Source: Cordylochernes scorpioides
Lineage: Eukaryota; Arthropoda; Arachnida; Pseudoscorpiones; Chernetidae
Length of the DNA: 64,000 nt
Assembly (NCBI GenBank): GCA_030710605.1
Contig: CP092877.1
Location: 41,834,406-41,898,405 of the forward strand
Reading direction: 5' to 3'
Part shown: positions 1 through 10,284 of the stretch, in pieces
Position numbering within the stretch: position 1 is the first letter of the stretch
Layout of the letters: each line of letters starts with the position of its first letter
Made by a program: the position numbers and the translations under genes
The notes under the pieces: model-generated
Told to the model about the DNA's origin: nothing
Seen by the model: only the letters and a program-made list of their open reading frames with translations
The model's database searches: none

Positions 1-129
1 TGTGAGCAAATGACAAACAAAAATATACTGTTAACAAAAAAAAAAAGAGTCAAGATGTGAGGACAGCATTTATTATCCCCATAACCCAACACAAAGAGCT
101 GCAAAATATTGGTAAATAATATAATACAT

Positions 130-880
130 GGCAGCTTATATAACACATGAGATAACTGCCTTCTCTCTTGTATTAGACCACAATCCTTGCTCAATGTGGC
201 GCCCTTCATTCTCAAACACCGCCTGCAGAGGTAGGCCACCATCAATAAACATACGATTTAATGTACCCCCATAACCAAAAATCGCAAGGCGTCAAGTCTG
301 GTGATCTTTGAGGCCACTGGTATATAAAGTGGCGATCTATCACACGATTTTCACCGAACGTATCCCTCAGAAATTGTTTGTCACCTCGGGAGATATGAGG
401 AGGTCCTCCATCTTTCATGAATGTTATTTCGCTTAATAATTGTCTGCCCTGCAATATGCAAAACCTTTTCTCTCGAAGGTTGAATTTAACGTTCACCAGT
501 TACATAAACGGTTTTAAAATGTTCTTCCATTGATTGTTTCAATCAATGAAAAATGGCCCTATAATAAAGGAAGAAGTGAACCCACACAAAACTGTAACTC
601 TGGGCTGATGAAGTGGCATTTCTGTAAAAATCCTAGGGTTTTCTGTTGCCAAATGCGGCTGTTTTGAATGTTAAATTCTCCGTTTAGAGAAAAGTGATCA
701 TCATCTGTCCACAGAAAATTCGACAGCCTATTTTCATCAATATCAATTTGCTGGAAAAACCATGAAGCGAATTCTTGACGCATCTCAAATTCGCCAACTT
801 TCAGCTCGTGAAATCTTCGATTTTGTATGGTACACACAATAGAGACATTAAGTGAAGCGTCTTCGGATATCACACATCAT
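130..880 (-). pseudogene. Tc1/mariner-superfamily transposase remnant
   Basis: Two minus-strand open stretches (873-559, then 496-242) read as the catalytic half of a cut-and-paste DDE/D transposase. The first carries the WTDD-type segment around the first catalytic Asp (FLWTDDDHFSLNG). The second carries FMKDGGPPHIS with the second Asp and RSPDLTPCDFWLWG with the third. The N-terminal helix-turn-helix half is absent and a frameshift separates the two stretches, so it is dead. The same family occurs in plus orientation at 61546-62390, which shares the wording around the second and third catalytic residues. Below about 240 the reading continues as a decayed C-terminus. No terminal inverted repeat is visible here. 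Confidence 0.75.
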
Positions 881-2129
881 CATACTCGGCGATTTAAACG
901 CCAAAAGTTCAACTTGGAGATCCATGTCCAGGATAACAAAGGTCAGCAGGTTGAGGACATGCTAACAGACCTCGACCGTACACCGTTAAATAAAGAGAGA
1001 TAACACCTATCTATCCAAGTCCACAGGCACAGAATCCGCAAAAGACATCACAGCGATAAATTACAACATCGCACCCACAGCACAACGGAAAATCCTGAGA
1101 GTTGCAATCAGTGATCACCGACCAATTTTAACAACCCTAAACTTCAAAGTTGAGAATGTCCAACAGAATGAAAGAACATGGAACTTTAGGAAAGCCGACT
1201 TGAAAAAATTCACAGAAAAGCTTGAAGAACGCTGGACAAAAACTTGGAATAATTCTCTTCGAACATATCCAAAGCTGCAAAAGCATCGATACCTAGAGGG
1301 AGACGTAAAGGCCTGTGGATACCTTACTGGGTAGGGGGGAGGACCACAACATCGAGGCAATGATTTCAGAGAGAGAGACAATATCAATGAACTTCATAAA
1401 ACAAATAAAACAGATGAAAACAGAAAGGAACTCATTGAAATTATTCACAAAATATAACAAGAAATTTGGATATGCAAACAAGAAAAATGGCAGAATTCTG
1501 CGAAAAAATGGATCCAAGAAAGGACAGCCAACACTGGAATAAAATTAGAGTGTTAGAAAACAATCAAAACCAACACCAATCCTCCAATACTCTAACCGAT
1601 ATGAATAGAACAACGAGAACGAGAACAAACAGATGGCTGATATAATTGCTGAATATCTACAAGCACTTCTAGACTTAACTACACGAATGAAGACAGGACT
1701 CTAAAATATATATAAACAAGTTAGGTAAATAAGCAAGAAACTACCATCAACAAGATATTTTCTCGAGAGACAGGAGGTCACCAGGAGATGACATAATCTT
1801 TGGTCAAATGATTAAACACTTTGGAGACGAAGCTAAAAATCAACTCCTACTTACCGAACATATAATGGCAAACTGTAAACTACCAAAGAATTGGAATATA
1901 TTAATTATAGTGCCAATAGTAAAACCAAACAAAGATGCCAAGGAATACCAGAACTATCGGCCAATTGCTATCACCAGCATACTTTGTAGAATAACAGAAC
2001 GAATTATCCACTCTAGGCTCATAGTCTGGCTCACTAACAATAATAAATTAACTACTACCAAACTGCCTATAGATCCAGACACTGTACACCTGATCAACTG
2101 TTCTACTTCTGCCAATAAATAATAGATTC
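875..2129 (+). pseudogene. LINE A, 5' part: endonuclease remnant and reverse transcriptase start
   Basis: The plus strand opens with an endonuclease core motif (ILGDLNAK, about 880-905), followed by a badly frameshifted stretch. It recovers at 1808-2122, where wording such as NYRPIAITSILCRITERII matches the fingers region of LINE reverse transcriptases. The element is 5'-truncated within the endonuclease domain. Copia-1 inserted immediately after 2129; the same gene resumes at 6714. Non-LTR retrotransposons encode endonuclease plus reverse transcriptase for target-primed insertion. The clade (Jockey- or I-like) is inferred only from general wording. Stops and frameshifts at many points rule out function. 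Confidence 0.7.
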
Positions 2130-2383
2130 TCTTGTAGGGGTGTAGACAAGGTACTTGGTTACACTTAGGACAAGAGCCTTGCACTAACAAATTTATTAAA
2201 GCATAGGTTATATAAAGATTAAAAAGGGAAAGAGAGGAAACAAAGAGGTTACATCCTCCGTAGAAGGTAAACAAACAAACGTCGTTAGGCTAACCTTTAC
2301 AGTCAGTAGGAGCGGGGGGGGCCGACGTCATCCTTCCGGTCACGTGTTATACTTGAGTGGCGGCGCTGGTGTGGTGTCCAACA
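2130..2383 (-). repeat. 3' LTR of Copia-1
   Basis: This matches the direct repeat at 6454-6713 closely, with small indels and substitutions (for example in the G-run near 2320 and the AAACAAACAAA tract near 2272). On the minus strand it begins TGTTGGACACC. At the other end it finishes either CCCTACA (canonical CA, boundary 2133) or three bases later (2130). The 2130 boundary is preferred because it leaves a perfect GATTC duplication; both LTRs share the extra TCT. Confidence 0.92.
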
Positions 2384-2431
2384 TATCCCCTCCCGGAAAA
2401 ACTTCAGCTGGACGTTTATTCCGATAGTCCA

Positions 2432-4044
2432 TCAGCGCTCTACAGTACTTTTCATGCTGGCTTCTAGCAAGAGGCTTGGTAAGGAAGTCAGCAGGGTTCT
2501 CAGCACTCGGAGTGTAAAAAGTTCGATTGCTTCTTCTGAGATCTTTTCTCGAACAAAATGGTACTTTACGGCGAAATGTCTAGTTTTCGATTTGTCGATG
2601 TAATTTTCCGCATTGAAATTGCAGCTTGGTTGTCGCAGAATACTTTTGTTTCTCCACAAATCAAATTTTACATTTTCAGCTGTTCCATCAGATTCCGTAC
2701 CCATGTGATGTCCTTCACAGCTTATGACAGTGCAATGTATTCCGATTCCATAGTACTCAAAGCGGTAACTGTTTGTTTGGTGCTTCTCCAAATTATTGGT
2801 GCTCCAGCTGAAATGATGAGATTTCCAGATACTCCTTTTCGGTCTACAATGTCTGAGGCCCAACTTGCATCCGAAAAGGCAATCAAAGGTTTGCCAGTGG
2901 ATCTGTAAGTTATGCCAAAGTCCTTGGTGCTCTTCAGATAACGCAGCACGCGTTTCCCAGCTTCCCAGTGTTTTCTTGTGTATTTATCACAGTATCTGGA
3001 TAGGATCCCGACTGCGTAGGCGATGTCGGGCCTGGTTCTCTGAGAAAGGTATGACAGTCCTCCGATCAGTTCACGGTATGGAAACCGCTCATTGGAATTT
3101 CCATTTTTCCTTACACTCAGGTCAAGATTGGTTTCCATTGGAGTCGAGATACCTTTTGCATCCTGTAGTCTGAAACGTTGAAGCAGTTCTTCTATGTAGT
3201 TACTTTGAGAAAGAGTCATACTTCCATCTTCTGACTTCTTGAAGGATACTCCAAGCATATGAGAAATTGGTCCTAGATACTTCACTTCAAAACTGGAATT
3301 TAAGAGTTCTCTGCATTTGTTTCTCGCTGCTTGATTCTCTGAAATGGCAAAGATGTCATCCACATAGATTGAGAGAATGATCCTTCCTTCTTCAAGTTCA
3401 ACTTCGTAGATGCTCGGATCAATAGGGTTACGTTGGAATCCTATTTCGTGAAGTTGTTTGTTTAAGAATTTATTCCAGCATCTTCCGCTCTGTTTTAATC
3501 CATATATTGATTTCTTAAGCTTGCAGAACAAGTTTTCTTCTCCTGGTTTCTTGAAGCATTCAGGTTGTTCCATGTAAATAGTCTCATTGAGTGTCCCATG
3601 AAGATAAGCACTCTTCACGTCGAATTGGTCAATGAACCAGTTCTTTTCTGTTGCTATCGCCGTTAATAGCCTTATAGTTTCAAAACTGGAAACAGGAGTA
3701 TAGACTTCGTTGTAGTCAATTCCTCTACGTTGAGTGAAGCCTTTGGCGACTAGACGTGCTTTGTATCTAGTGGTACCATCCACTGCATTGATTTTCTTAT
3801 TTAGTACCCCTCTACATTTTAAAGGTTTGATACCTTTCGGCAATTCCTGCAGTTGCCATGCATCATGTCTTTCGAGCGATTCCCTTTCTTCTTCAATGGC
3901 TTCTATCCAATTAACTACCTCAGGGCTGTTCATGGCTTCTTCATAAGTGGGGTTATTGTCCTCTGCACTTGTGGCATTTATCTGTCCACCACTATTATCC
4001 TCTTCCGGAGATTCTGCCGTCTTTCCATGACTTCGGGTGTTCAT
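2432..4044 (-). pseudogene. Copia-1 reverse transcriptase and RNase H
   Basis: A 440-codon open stretch (4044-2722) covers the Copia reverse transcriptase. It has YKARLVAKGF and DQFDVKSAYLHG, the YVDD catalytic box (about 3355-3366) and YLSQRTRPDIAYA. RNase H follows with FSDASW and MESEYIALS. A single TAA after that point (2722-2724) stops the frame; a decayed C-terminus continues to about 2432 in other frames. This is the longest intact piece of Copia-1. RNase H ends prematurely compared with family members. Confidence 0.9.
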
Positions 4045-4129
4045 TGGATGGCTTCTCAGGTTTCTGGGAGAGTCTCAGATAGCTGATCTATTCCACCTGT
4101 AGTTCCAATCAGTTCTTCAGTTTCTCGGT

Positions 4130-4982
4130 CTACTGGTTGATCTGCATTACTTTCTTCTTGAAAGGAGGCCTCTTTCGAGGAGAAATGGACAGATGGTAGA
4201 GAATCCCTTTCTCTTTTGGGCTGTTTATAGAGGATTTCTTCTTTGAATACACAATTTCTAGATTCCACCACTTGGCGTTTTTCAGGAATCCAGATTCTCC
4301 AACCTCGTCCTGTAGAGAATAACCCACGAGAATTCCTTTAGTGGCTCTTGGCTGAAGCTTCGAATTCCTTCTTTGTTTTGGAACATGAACAAAGGTTTCG
4401 CAGCCGATTGCTCTCAGATGTTGCAGAGCAGGTCTTTTTCCAAACCACAATTCAAAAGGCGTTTTCTCTTCATTGTGTCTGTTTGTAACACGATTTCTCA
4501 AGTATGCTGCTGTGTTGGTGAGCTCTGCCCAAGAGGCGGTTGGCAGATTGCAACTGTTCACAGTACTCCTCACTAAGTTCAGCAAAGTCCTATTCATGCG
4601 TTCGGCGACACCATTCTGTTCAGGTGTGTAGACCATGGTGCGTTCATGTACTATACCATGGGCCATCGTGAAAATATCCCAAGGAGATGAACAGAACTCT
4701 AGTCCGTTATCTGTACGGATCCTCTTGAGAGAAAATCCCGTCTGATTTTCAGCTTCTTTCATCCATTCCTTGAATTTTTCTAGAGTACGCCTTCCTTTTG
4801 AGGAAATATACCCTTGTATATCTTGATGCGTCATCAATGATGGTCAAGACAAATCTTGATCCACCCCAGCTCTCAATGTTGAACGGTCCCATAAGATCAC
4901 AGTGAACAAGAGCTAGTGTCTGAGTTTCCCTGGTAGATCTCAAATTCAGGAAAGGTTTTTTGTCGATTTTCCAATCATACAA
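4130..4982 (-). pseudogene. Copia-1 integrase
   Basis: Two overlapping frames together give the DDE integrase core. The stretch 4982-4749 carries LVHCDLMGPF (first Asp) and TIIDDASRYTRVYFLK. The stretch 4837-4130 carries RIRTDNGLEF (second Asp) and EQNGVAERMNRTL (catalytic Glu), followed by the Copia-specific C-terminal wording (TPFELWFGKRP, KGILVGY). Integrases insert the double-stranded element cDNA and here would have left the 5-bp duplication. The frame break near 4800 and a further shift toward 4056 are disabling. Confidence 0.85.
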
Positions 4983-5098
4983 TCAGAGCACTTATCAGGT
5001 TTTCCAGCCTGACAGTTCAAACCAATGACAACTTCTCTTTTTCATCATGTCTACTATAGTGTCATAGTTGATATGCATGAGTCTCTGATGCCATAAAT

Positions 5099-5575
5099 TT
5101 AGTGGGAATTTACGAAAATTGTTGGTTTGAGCAATGGAATTTGAACATTCTCCTGATTCTGGAAATCTGGACGGAGCAGTCCTGACGAGATAGAGCTTTC
5201 CTTCTTCTCTGCTCTGATCATCAAGTTATGATCATTGTCGTAGATATGATATCCCTTCTTGTCGAAGATAACCTCATGACCATTTTCCACAATTTGTAGA
5301 ACAGAGAGTACACCATGCCTGATCCCAGGTACGAACATTGCATTCTGAGCAACTATGCTTCTAAGTTGTCCAGAATTGTTGATCAGATCTACTTGAGCAT
5401 TACCTCTTCCTATGTTTGAATGTGATGTACCATCAATGGTGGTCACTTGTCCTACATTCTCGTCATTCAACGTGGAAAAATACCTTCTGTTCTGAGTCAT
5501 ATGATGCGTGGCACCTGAGTCAATTACCCACGTATCCTCTTCTGATACAACTGCTGCATTATACATCACATTCAA
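5099..5575 (-). pseudogene. Copia-1 aspartic protease and pre-integrase region
   Basis: The minus-strand frame contains WVIDSGATHHM, the Copia protease active-site motif (DSG type), near its start. It continues into the region that precedes the integrase. Around 5098-4983, in a broken frame, the wording resembles the Cys-containing half of the GAG-pre-integrase zinc module. The family cleaves the element polyprotein. The 4-nt overlap with the gag frame reflects a frameshift, not a natural arrangement I can prove. Confidence 0.78.
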
Positions 5576-6360
5576 GTTCTTTGCTTCGTGATGTTGATGT
5601 ATCGCTCCCTTTTCTGTTGTTTACCGTTATTCTTTTTCAGTTTGAAACAGTCCCGTGCAATATGCCCTGTTTTCCCACATCCGAAACATATTCTAACAGT
5701 TTTAGAACCTTGATGTTCATGAGGGAATTGTTTCTTGTTGGAGTTCCTGACTGACAGTGCACCCATCCCTTCATTTGTTGTAGCATACCGGCGCTCTGCC
5801 TCAGCTAACAATTTACGTCTGATGTTGGCACTGGTGAACTCTGACTCTGGTAAGTTACACATTGTTGATATAACATTATCCCAGTCCTCGGGCATTCCAC
5901 AAAGAATTAGCATGCTTAGATCACCGTCTTCAATTTTATCCCCTACACCTGTGAGTTCACTCACTATTAGATTTATGCTTCCCAAATAGGCATTCATGTT
6001 CGCATGTTGACAGAATTTCTGGGAGTACAACTTTCGACGCAGTTGGAGAATTCTGTGTTTGCTATCCTGGGTGCATAAAGTCTTTGTAATTCATCCCAAA
6101 CTTCTTTGGGGAATTTAGATGTCTGAAATGGTTCTGCTGCTCCTCACCAATAGAGAGACATATCTTTGCTAAAGCCTTATTCTGCCTCGTATTAAATTTG
6201 TTGATTAGACCAACATCCCTCCCTCGGGTTTGACTTCGCCTGGGTCAACAATTCACCATAAGTCATTGTCCATCAGAATGAGCATAATTTGGAAGCTCCA
6301 TGAGGAATAGTTTAATCCATTTAGCTTGGTAATTTTCGTTAAACTTTCGTTAGCTTCCAT
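5572..6360 (-). pseudogene. Copia-1 gag (nucleocapsid) with CCHC zinc knuckle
   Basis: Translation on the minus strand plausibly starts at 6360 (MEANESLTKI...), the usual Copia gag opening with a W-containing binding segment. It meets an early stop near 6270 and resumes in frame 6030-5572. The C-terminal part has a CCHC knuckle CFGCGKTGHIARDC followed by a lysine-rich tail, as expected for Copia gag, which packages element RNA into virus-like particles. A frameshift separates it from the protease reading. The early nonsense codon and frame changes make it a pseudogene. Confidence 0.8.
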
Positions 6361-6436
6361 TATAAGATGGCGTCCACTGAAGGGGGGAGAGAGAACAAAA
6401 GAAAGGCTTACCGTTCAATGCTTCAGGCAGCTCCAA

Positions 6437-6451
6437 TCAGTCTCATAATCT
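6437..6451 (-). promoter_or_regulatory. Copia-1 primer binding site for an internal tRNA-Met segment
   Basis: The plus strand here reads TCAGTCTCATAATCT. That is the anticodon-arm sequence of eukaryotic elongator tRNA-Met (anticodon CAT within it). The element's sense strand is the minus strand, so its RNA would be complementary to the tRNA over these 15 bases, 2-5 nt downstream of the 5' LTR. Drosophila copia is known to prime from an internal half of initiator tRNA-Met rather than from the 3' CCA end. Here the matching part is the elongator tRNA. The match is seen; its use in priming is inferred. Confidence 0.7.
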
Positions 6452-6453
6452 TT

Positions 6454-6713
6454 TCTTGTAGGGGTGTAGACAAGGTACTTGGTTACACTTAGGACAAGAG
6501 CCTTGCACTAACAAATTTATTAAAGCATAGGTTATATAAAGATTAAAAAGGGAAAGAGAGAAAACAAAGAGGTTACATCCTCCGTAGAAGGTAAACAAAC
6601 AACAGCGTCGTTAGGCTAAACTTTACAGTCAGTAAGAGCGGGGGGGGGGGGGCGACGTCATCCTTCCGGTCACGTGTTATACTTGAGTGGCGGCGCTGGT
6701 GTGGTGTCCAACA
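6454..6713 (-). repeat. 5' LTR of Copia-1
   Basis: Partner of the repeat at 2130-2383. On the minus strand this is the upstream LTR and would carry the promoter. The poly-G run at about 6640-6652 is longer than in the partner. It is followed to the right by GATTC (6714-6718), the target duplication. Confidence 0.92.
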
Positions 6714-7270
6714 GATTCTTTCCAGGAAAAACCGCCAAAGAAGACAACGGCCGTATTCCAGGATATGAACTCAGCTTTTAATCGAGTGTGGAGGGAGAAA
6801 TTACTTGAAAGGCTGCACAACATCGGAGTAAGAGGAAAAACCTTAATCTGGATTGCTGGACTTCTTAAGGGGAAGAAGGATAAAGGTTCGGGTCAATGGA
6901 GAATTTTCCAAGGACCGAAGAACATGGACTGGTGTACCTCAGGGATCTGTACTCAGTCCTCTACTCTATCTGCTATATATTAACGACATCCATCCTTACC
7001 TCACTGAAGACACAAAAGTTGCCTGTTATGCCGATGATATAGCCATATGAAACACAAGTAGCAGTAGAGAAAAATCAGAAAAAATACTAAACACATCAAT
7101 GAGAGGACTGGGGAAGTGGGCAATGGAACTCCAAATGACCATAAACCCAATAAAAACAAACCTATGCGTCTTCTCCACTGACAGGGAAAAAGGCATAAAT
7201 ATAACCCTAAAATAAGCATAAACAACCAAATAATTGATAAAATTAGAAATCCAAAATAACTAGGTGTGAT
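6714..7270 (+). pseudogene. LINE A, middle part: reverse transcriptase catalytic core
   Basis: This continues the gene interrupted at 2129. Overlapping plus-strand frames (6687-6983 and 6853-7050) read DMNSAFNRVWREKLLERL (palm entry), GVPQGSVLSPLLYLLYINDI and ACYADDIAI with the YADD box at about 7027-7038. Stops follow (for example 7048) and the frame is broken near 6900. The gene is interrupted again near 7275 by an unrelated LINE 3' fragment, just after the LGVIL motif typical of the post-palm region. Confidence 0.8.
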
Positions 7271-7275
7271 ATTGC

Positions 7276-7697
7276 AGTCCTGGATCTTCCTAGTTGGTCT
7301 CGAGGACCAGGCCATCACCACTCCTCAGCGCGAAGTACGCGATATACGTATTCTTCGTAGATCGCAAAATGCGTGGTGTCGCTTGAGACCCACTGGCGAT
7401 TCTCCACCAAACTCTGAAGCGCTGGCAGAGGCGCTATATTCACGTTTCTAACAAGAACGTGGCCAACGCTGACAGCTCTTCTGACAAGTCTGGAAAGACG
7501 GATATGCCCAGTTCAGCCTTGCGTGACATGGTGGCGTTCTGGTGTCATTATAATACAGGTCAAACCCCCCCCCCCCAATAATGCCAATACAAAATATAAA
7601 GATTGACATTATACAAATTTGGGTATTGACCTCGAACAATTACTGCAGACTGTGCACTTTGCATGTATTGACAAGATGTCAATAAAATTATTTTAAT
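7276..7697 (+). mobile_element. 5'-truncated LINE 3' fragment inserted in LINE A
   Basis: About 420 bp splits LINE A between LGVIL and LPFADH. Its second part (7441-7640) is a near-copy of 9721-9925, including a poly-C run followed by AATAATGCCAATAC. It ends in an A/T-rich tail (AATAAAATTATTTTAA). TGTGATATTG (7265-7274) and TGTGTTATTG beyond the tail look like a roughly 10-bp target duplication with one mismatch. The ORF ending ALAEALYSRF at 7449 may be the C-terminus of its source LINE. Clade unknown; the poly-C 3' UTR is the recognisable hallmark. Confidence 0.65.
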
Positions 7698-7707
7698 TGT
7701 GTTATTG

Positions 7708-8342
7708 ATGTGGAATTGCCATTTGCAGACCACATAATTAGCACCTCAAATAGAGCTACCAGAAATCTAAACATTCTGAGAAGGCTATGTGGAACAAATT
7801 GGGGAGCAAAACCAATAATTCTCAGAACAACATATATCTCCTCAATAAGGCCGATAATGGAATATGCAACACTCGTCTGGGCTCCCTCTAGTTCATCACT
7901 AAAAGGAAGACTAGACAGTTTTCAAGCAAAGGCGGCCAAAATAATCACTGGTGCTGTTTCATCCACCAACAATGAGAAAATTCAGAGAGAATGTGGTCTA
8001 GACCTACTCAAAAGCAGAAGACAATATAAAAACAATAAAATTCACCAATAGCTTAAAAAGTAAAGAAACCTAACACATATCCCAAAGGACCTATTTAAAC
8101 TGGACACAAAAAGAAAGACTCAAAAGATCTTCAACCCTTCAGTACGACAACAATATTAGAAAGGGCATAAATGTGAAACACAAGGACTTTCAAATTCAAG
8201 AAGAACCAATATTTCCTACCCCATTGCCATCAAATGTATAATCATCAATCTTAACCTGAATGGACCCTGCACAAAAAAAAAAGAGATCAAAAACATACTA
8301 AAAAAGAAAGGACTTGACACAATTAGTTTTAACGATCAGAGA
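7708..8342 (+). pseudogene. LINE A, 3' part: post-reverse-transcriptase region
   Basis: The plus-strand frame 7710-8051 resumes LINE A with wording such as ATRNLNILRRLCGTNWGAK, RTTYISSIRPIMEYATLVWAP and AKIITGAVSSTNNEKIQ, typical of the connection region of Jockey/I-like LINEs. After a stop it continues in decayed form to about 8330 with phrases such as LNLNGPCTKKKEIKNILKKKG. The 3' end abuts a LINE tail of opposite orientation at about 8343-8360. Confidence 0.7.
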
Positions 8343-8630
8343 AATTATTATTTGTTGTTGTTTCTTATCCCTTGTGTAAAGTTTACACGAATTCCATGAG
8401 TTCATGCTCCTCGAGCTGTTTTATGATAAGCAGTGGCCTCTTCCAAAGGTCCTGTTTAGTGCATCTAATGCAAGCCACAATGTCTTCTGGAGCTGCAGGT
8501 GCCAAGCTACATTTTGGGCAAGTGGGGTAGATTTTGTTATTATTTTCTATCTTCAATGGCTTGATGACCTATTCTAAATCTTGTAAGTGTCGTTTGATGC
8601 TGTCTATTTCTGATGTTCAGAGCTCCTCCT
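8343..8630 (-). pseudogene. LINE B: C-terminal zinc-knuckle end of a LINE ORF2
   Basis: Read on the minus strand, this has NRQHQTTLTRFRIGH, then (after a one-base frame change) a cysteine-rich segment TCPKCSLAPAAPEDIV and a C-terminus RPLLIIKQLEEHELMEFV. The plus-strand LINE end at 19985-20103 has the equivalent arrangement. The tail, in minus orientation, is AACAACAACAAATAATAA (8345-8362). Only the last 290 bp survive, the usual outcome of 5' truncation during target-primed reverse transcription. Confidence 0.65.
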
Positions 8631-8639
8631 GGGTCCACT

Positions 8640-9720
8640 CCACAGTACCAACTGTGCACGGGGAAATAAGCCCTGTCTTGGCACCAGCCTTAGGTCTGGG
8701 AAAAGGGCAGGGACGCCACCCCCTTTCACCCTTGAGGATAGGGGAGTGTAGAGGCGACTCTGCGTGTTTGTCCTTGCGTCGGAGTGCCACTGGCTGATCG
8801 CCAGTGAAGCTTTAAGCTGGCCAACAGCCCTTGGTTAGCTGGCGCGAGGCGCACGAGTCTTGAAACTCTTGGGTCTTCGCTCTGTGTGTGCGCCATTGGG
8901 AGCGTTCTTGCCGTGCGCGCCATGAAAAACCAAGGGGTGCACACAGTAGTACCACCCTCCCGCCTTCGCGTTGGTTCCCTGTGTAAACTCAGAACCTCAG
9001 AGGTCCTTGATTCGTCGGCAGATTCAGGGAGTACTGTGAACAAAGGGTTCGAGGGCCAAAGGGGGGGGGTCCTATTGGAGCGTAGGACGGGTTTAACTAA
9101 GTCCGAACGGGAGGGCTCTGTCAGCAACCTTGCAATGAATTCTCGAAGAAGCCTGTGGGTTTGATTGGTCGACCCGTGGAACCAGACCATAATGGCGGGC
9201 GCGAGGGCCAAACAATGGCCGCTCGGTGCATGGAGAATGCATCATTCCCTTTTGGCTAGGTGACCTGGATGGCAGCAATGGGTGTGCATTCGCGTGGCGG
9301 TTTATGGACCTTTGAGGTCTGGGAAACCATTATTGCTCCAAGTCTGTACCAACTGTGCTGCCGGCTTGTGCACCTTCGAGGTCTGGGTAGCCATTACTGC
9401 TCCAGGGATGTACCAACTGTGCTGGGCCCGGGGCCCTAGTTCTGACCGCATGGAGAGTGGGTAGGACTATGTGCCTGGCATCTGCAGCCCGCGGGTAAAG
9501 ATGAGTTCAGTTGGTAGTAGCGGTCTGTATGGCTGCCTGAAAGAGGGTGTGTTAGGGGCTAAACTGATCACGACAGACCATTATGGAACTCAGTGGAAGA
9601 GTTGGCGATGCTAATAGGCGTCTGTGACAGGAGTGACGTCCAGTTGCAGATTACGCAAAGTAGGGAGGCTTGACGGCTACCTACATATGCTAATCAGCAC
9701 CTTCCCGTGTTGCGTCCTGA
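8640..9720. other. GC-richer, probably LINE untranslated sequence with a 64-bp tandem repeat
   Basis: No credible protein is seen. Base composition is clearly GC-richer than the surroundings, like the R1-like LINE C. Two tandem 64-bp units (9298-9361 and 9362-9425) share GAGGTCTGGG, CCATTA and TGTACCAACTGTGCT. A third relative of the unit lies in the LINE C 3' region (17041-17103, with a duplicate near 16255-16318). A further GTACCAACTGTGC occurs at 8646. This suggests untranslated sequence of a LINE C relative, joined to the poly-C 3' fragment at 9721. Confidence 0.45.
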
Positions 9721-9925
9721 GCACGTTTCTAACAAGAACGTGGCCAACGCTGACAGCTCCTCTCCCAAGTCTGGAAAGACGGATATGCCCAGTTCAGCCT
9801 TGCGTGACATGGTGGCGTTCTGGTGTCTATTATAATACAGGTCAAACCCCCCCCCCCAATAATGCCAATACAAAATATAAAGATTGACATTAATACAAAT
9901 TTGGGTATTGACCTCGAACAATTAT
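9721..9925 (+). repeat. LINE 3' UTR fragment, second copy
   Basis: Near-identical to 7441-7640. It begins GCACGTTTCTAACAAGAACG and has the poly-C run at 9847-9857 followed by AATAATGCCAATAC and GGGTATTGACCTCGAACAATTA. A short piece of the same sequence (ATACAAAATATAAAGATTGACATTA) recurs at 10259-10283, directly in front of the LINE C 5' region. No coding capacity. Confidence 0.75.
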
Positions 9926-10025
9926 CGAGTTGGATCGGGTTTCTGTGCTAAACATTTTGATTAAGCTGATTTCCAGTATTTATAAAAGCGAATATGCAAA
10001 GGTCTAGATTTTACGGATTTTGGCA

Positions 10026-10259
10026 TTAAAGCATAAGGCGAATTATATTATAGCCGGTCTCTTGACGTAGAATTTCTCTTTCTTCTTCCATTGCCGTGCA
10101 GTAGAACATGTAGTGTGGAAAATCGAGATTAAATTCCCCGTTGCATAAGGTGCATTTTATGGTCCTAGTTTTCAATAGTGAAACATGATTAATTCTCTGT
10201 ACTACAAAAAGGCTTCTTACTTGTGCAATGATTCTCTTTGAGGTTAAGGGAATATTCAA
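10026..10259 (-). pseudogene. LINE C-terminal fragment with Cys/His knuckle
   Basis: The 77-codon minus-strand stretch starts MNIPLTSKRIIAQVRSLF and contains CTLCN...HYMFYC, a C-X2-C...H-X4-C type module. The same arrangement (LPNKRLVAQHRVLWQFF then CLLCK...HYFFQC) is found at the C-terminus of LINE E (40556-41053), so this is a short 3' end of a LINE E relative. It ends around 10020. It lies between the poly-C fragment and LINE C and is itself dead. Confidence 0.6.
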
Positions 10260-10284
10260 TACAAAATATAAAGATTGACATTAC

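Larger units (their letters stand above)
2130..6713 (-). mobile_element. Copia-1: complete but defective Copia LTR retrotransposon
   Basis: A Copia (Pseudoviridae-like) element on the minus strand with two LTRs and the Copia gene order gag, protease, integrase, reverse transcriptase/RNase H. It is flanked by a perfect 5-bp target duplication GATTC (2125-2129 and 6714-6718). It sits inside the reverse transcriptase of LINE A, whose reading continues on both sides. A polypurine tract (reads GGGAGGGGATA on the minus strand) abuts the 3' LTR at 2384-2394. An unusual internal-tRNA primer site lies next to the 5' LTR at 6437-6451. The polyprotein is split over several frames with stops, so this copy cannot encode its own proteins. 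Confidence 0.93.

Noticed and set aside
6437-6451. A tRNA-Met gene or fragment, from the TCAGTCTCATAATCT match
   Set aside because: No acceptor or T-arm partners are found around it, and its position right beside an LTR explains it as a primer site.
7001-7321. Hydrophobic minus-strand ORF resembling a membrane protein
   Set aside because: Antisense to LINE A polymerase; the hydrophobicity comes from the reversed AT-rich codons.
8726-9211. A 161-codon minus-strand ORF in the GC-rich block
   Set aside because: GC-rich DNA lowers stop frequency. The translation shows no family features, and the block carries repeats typical of LINE untranslated regions.
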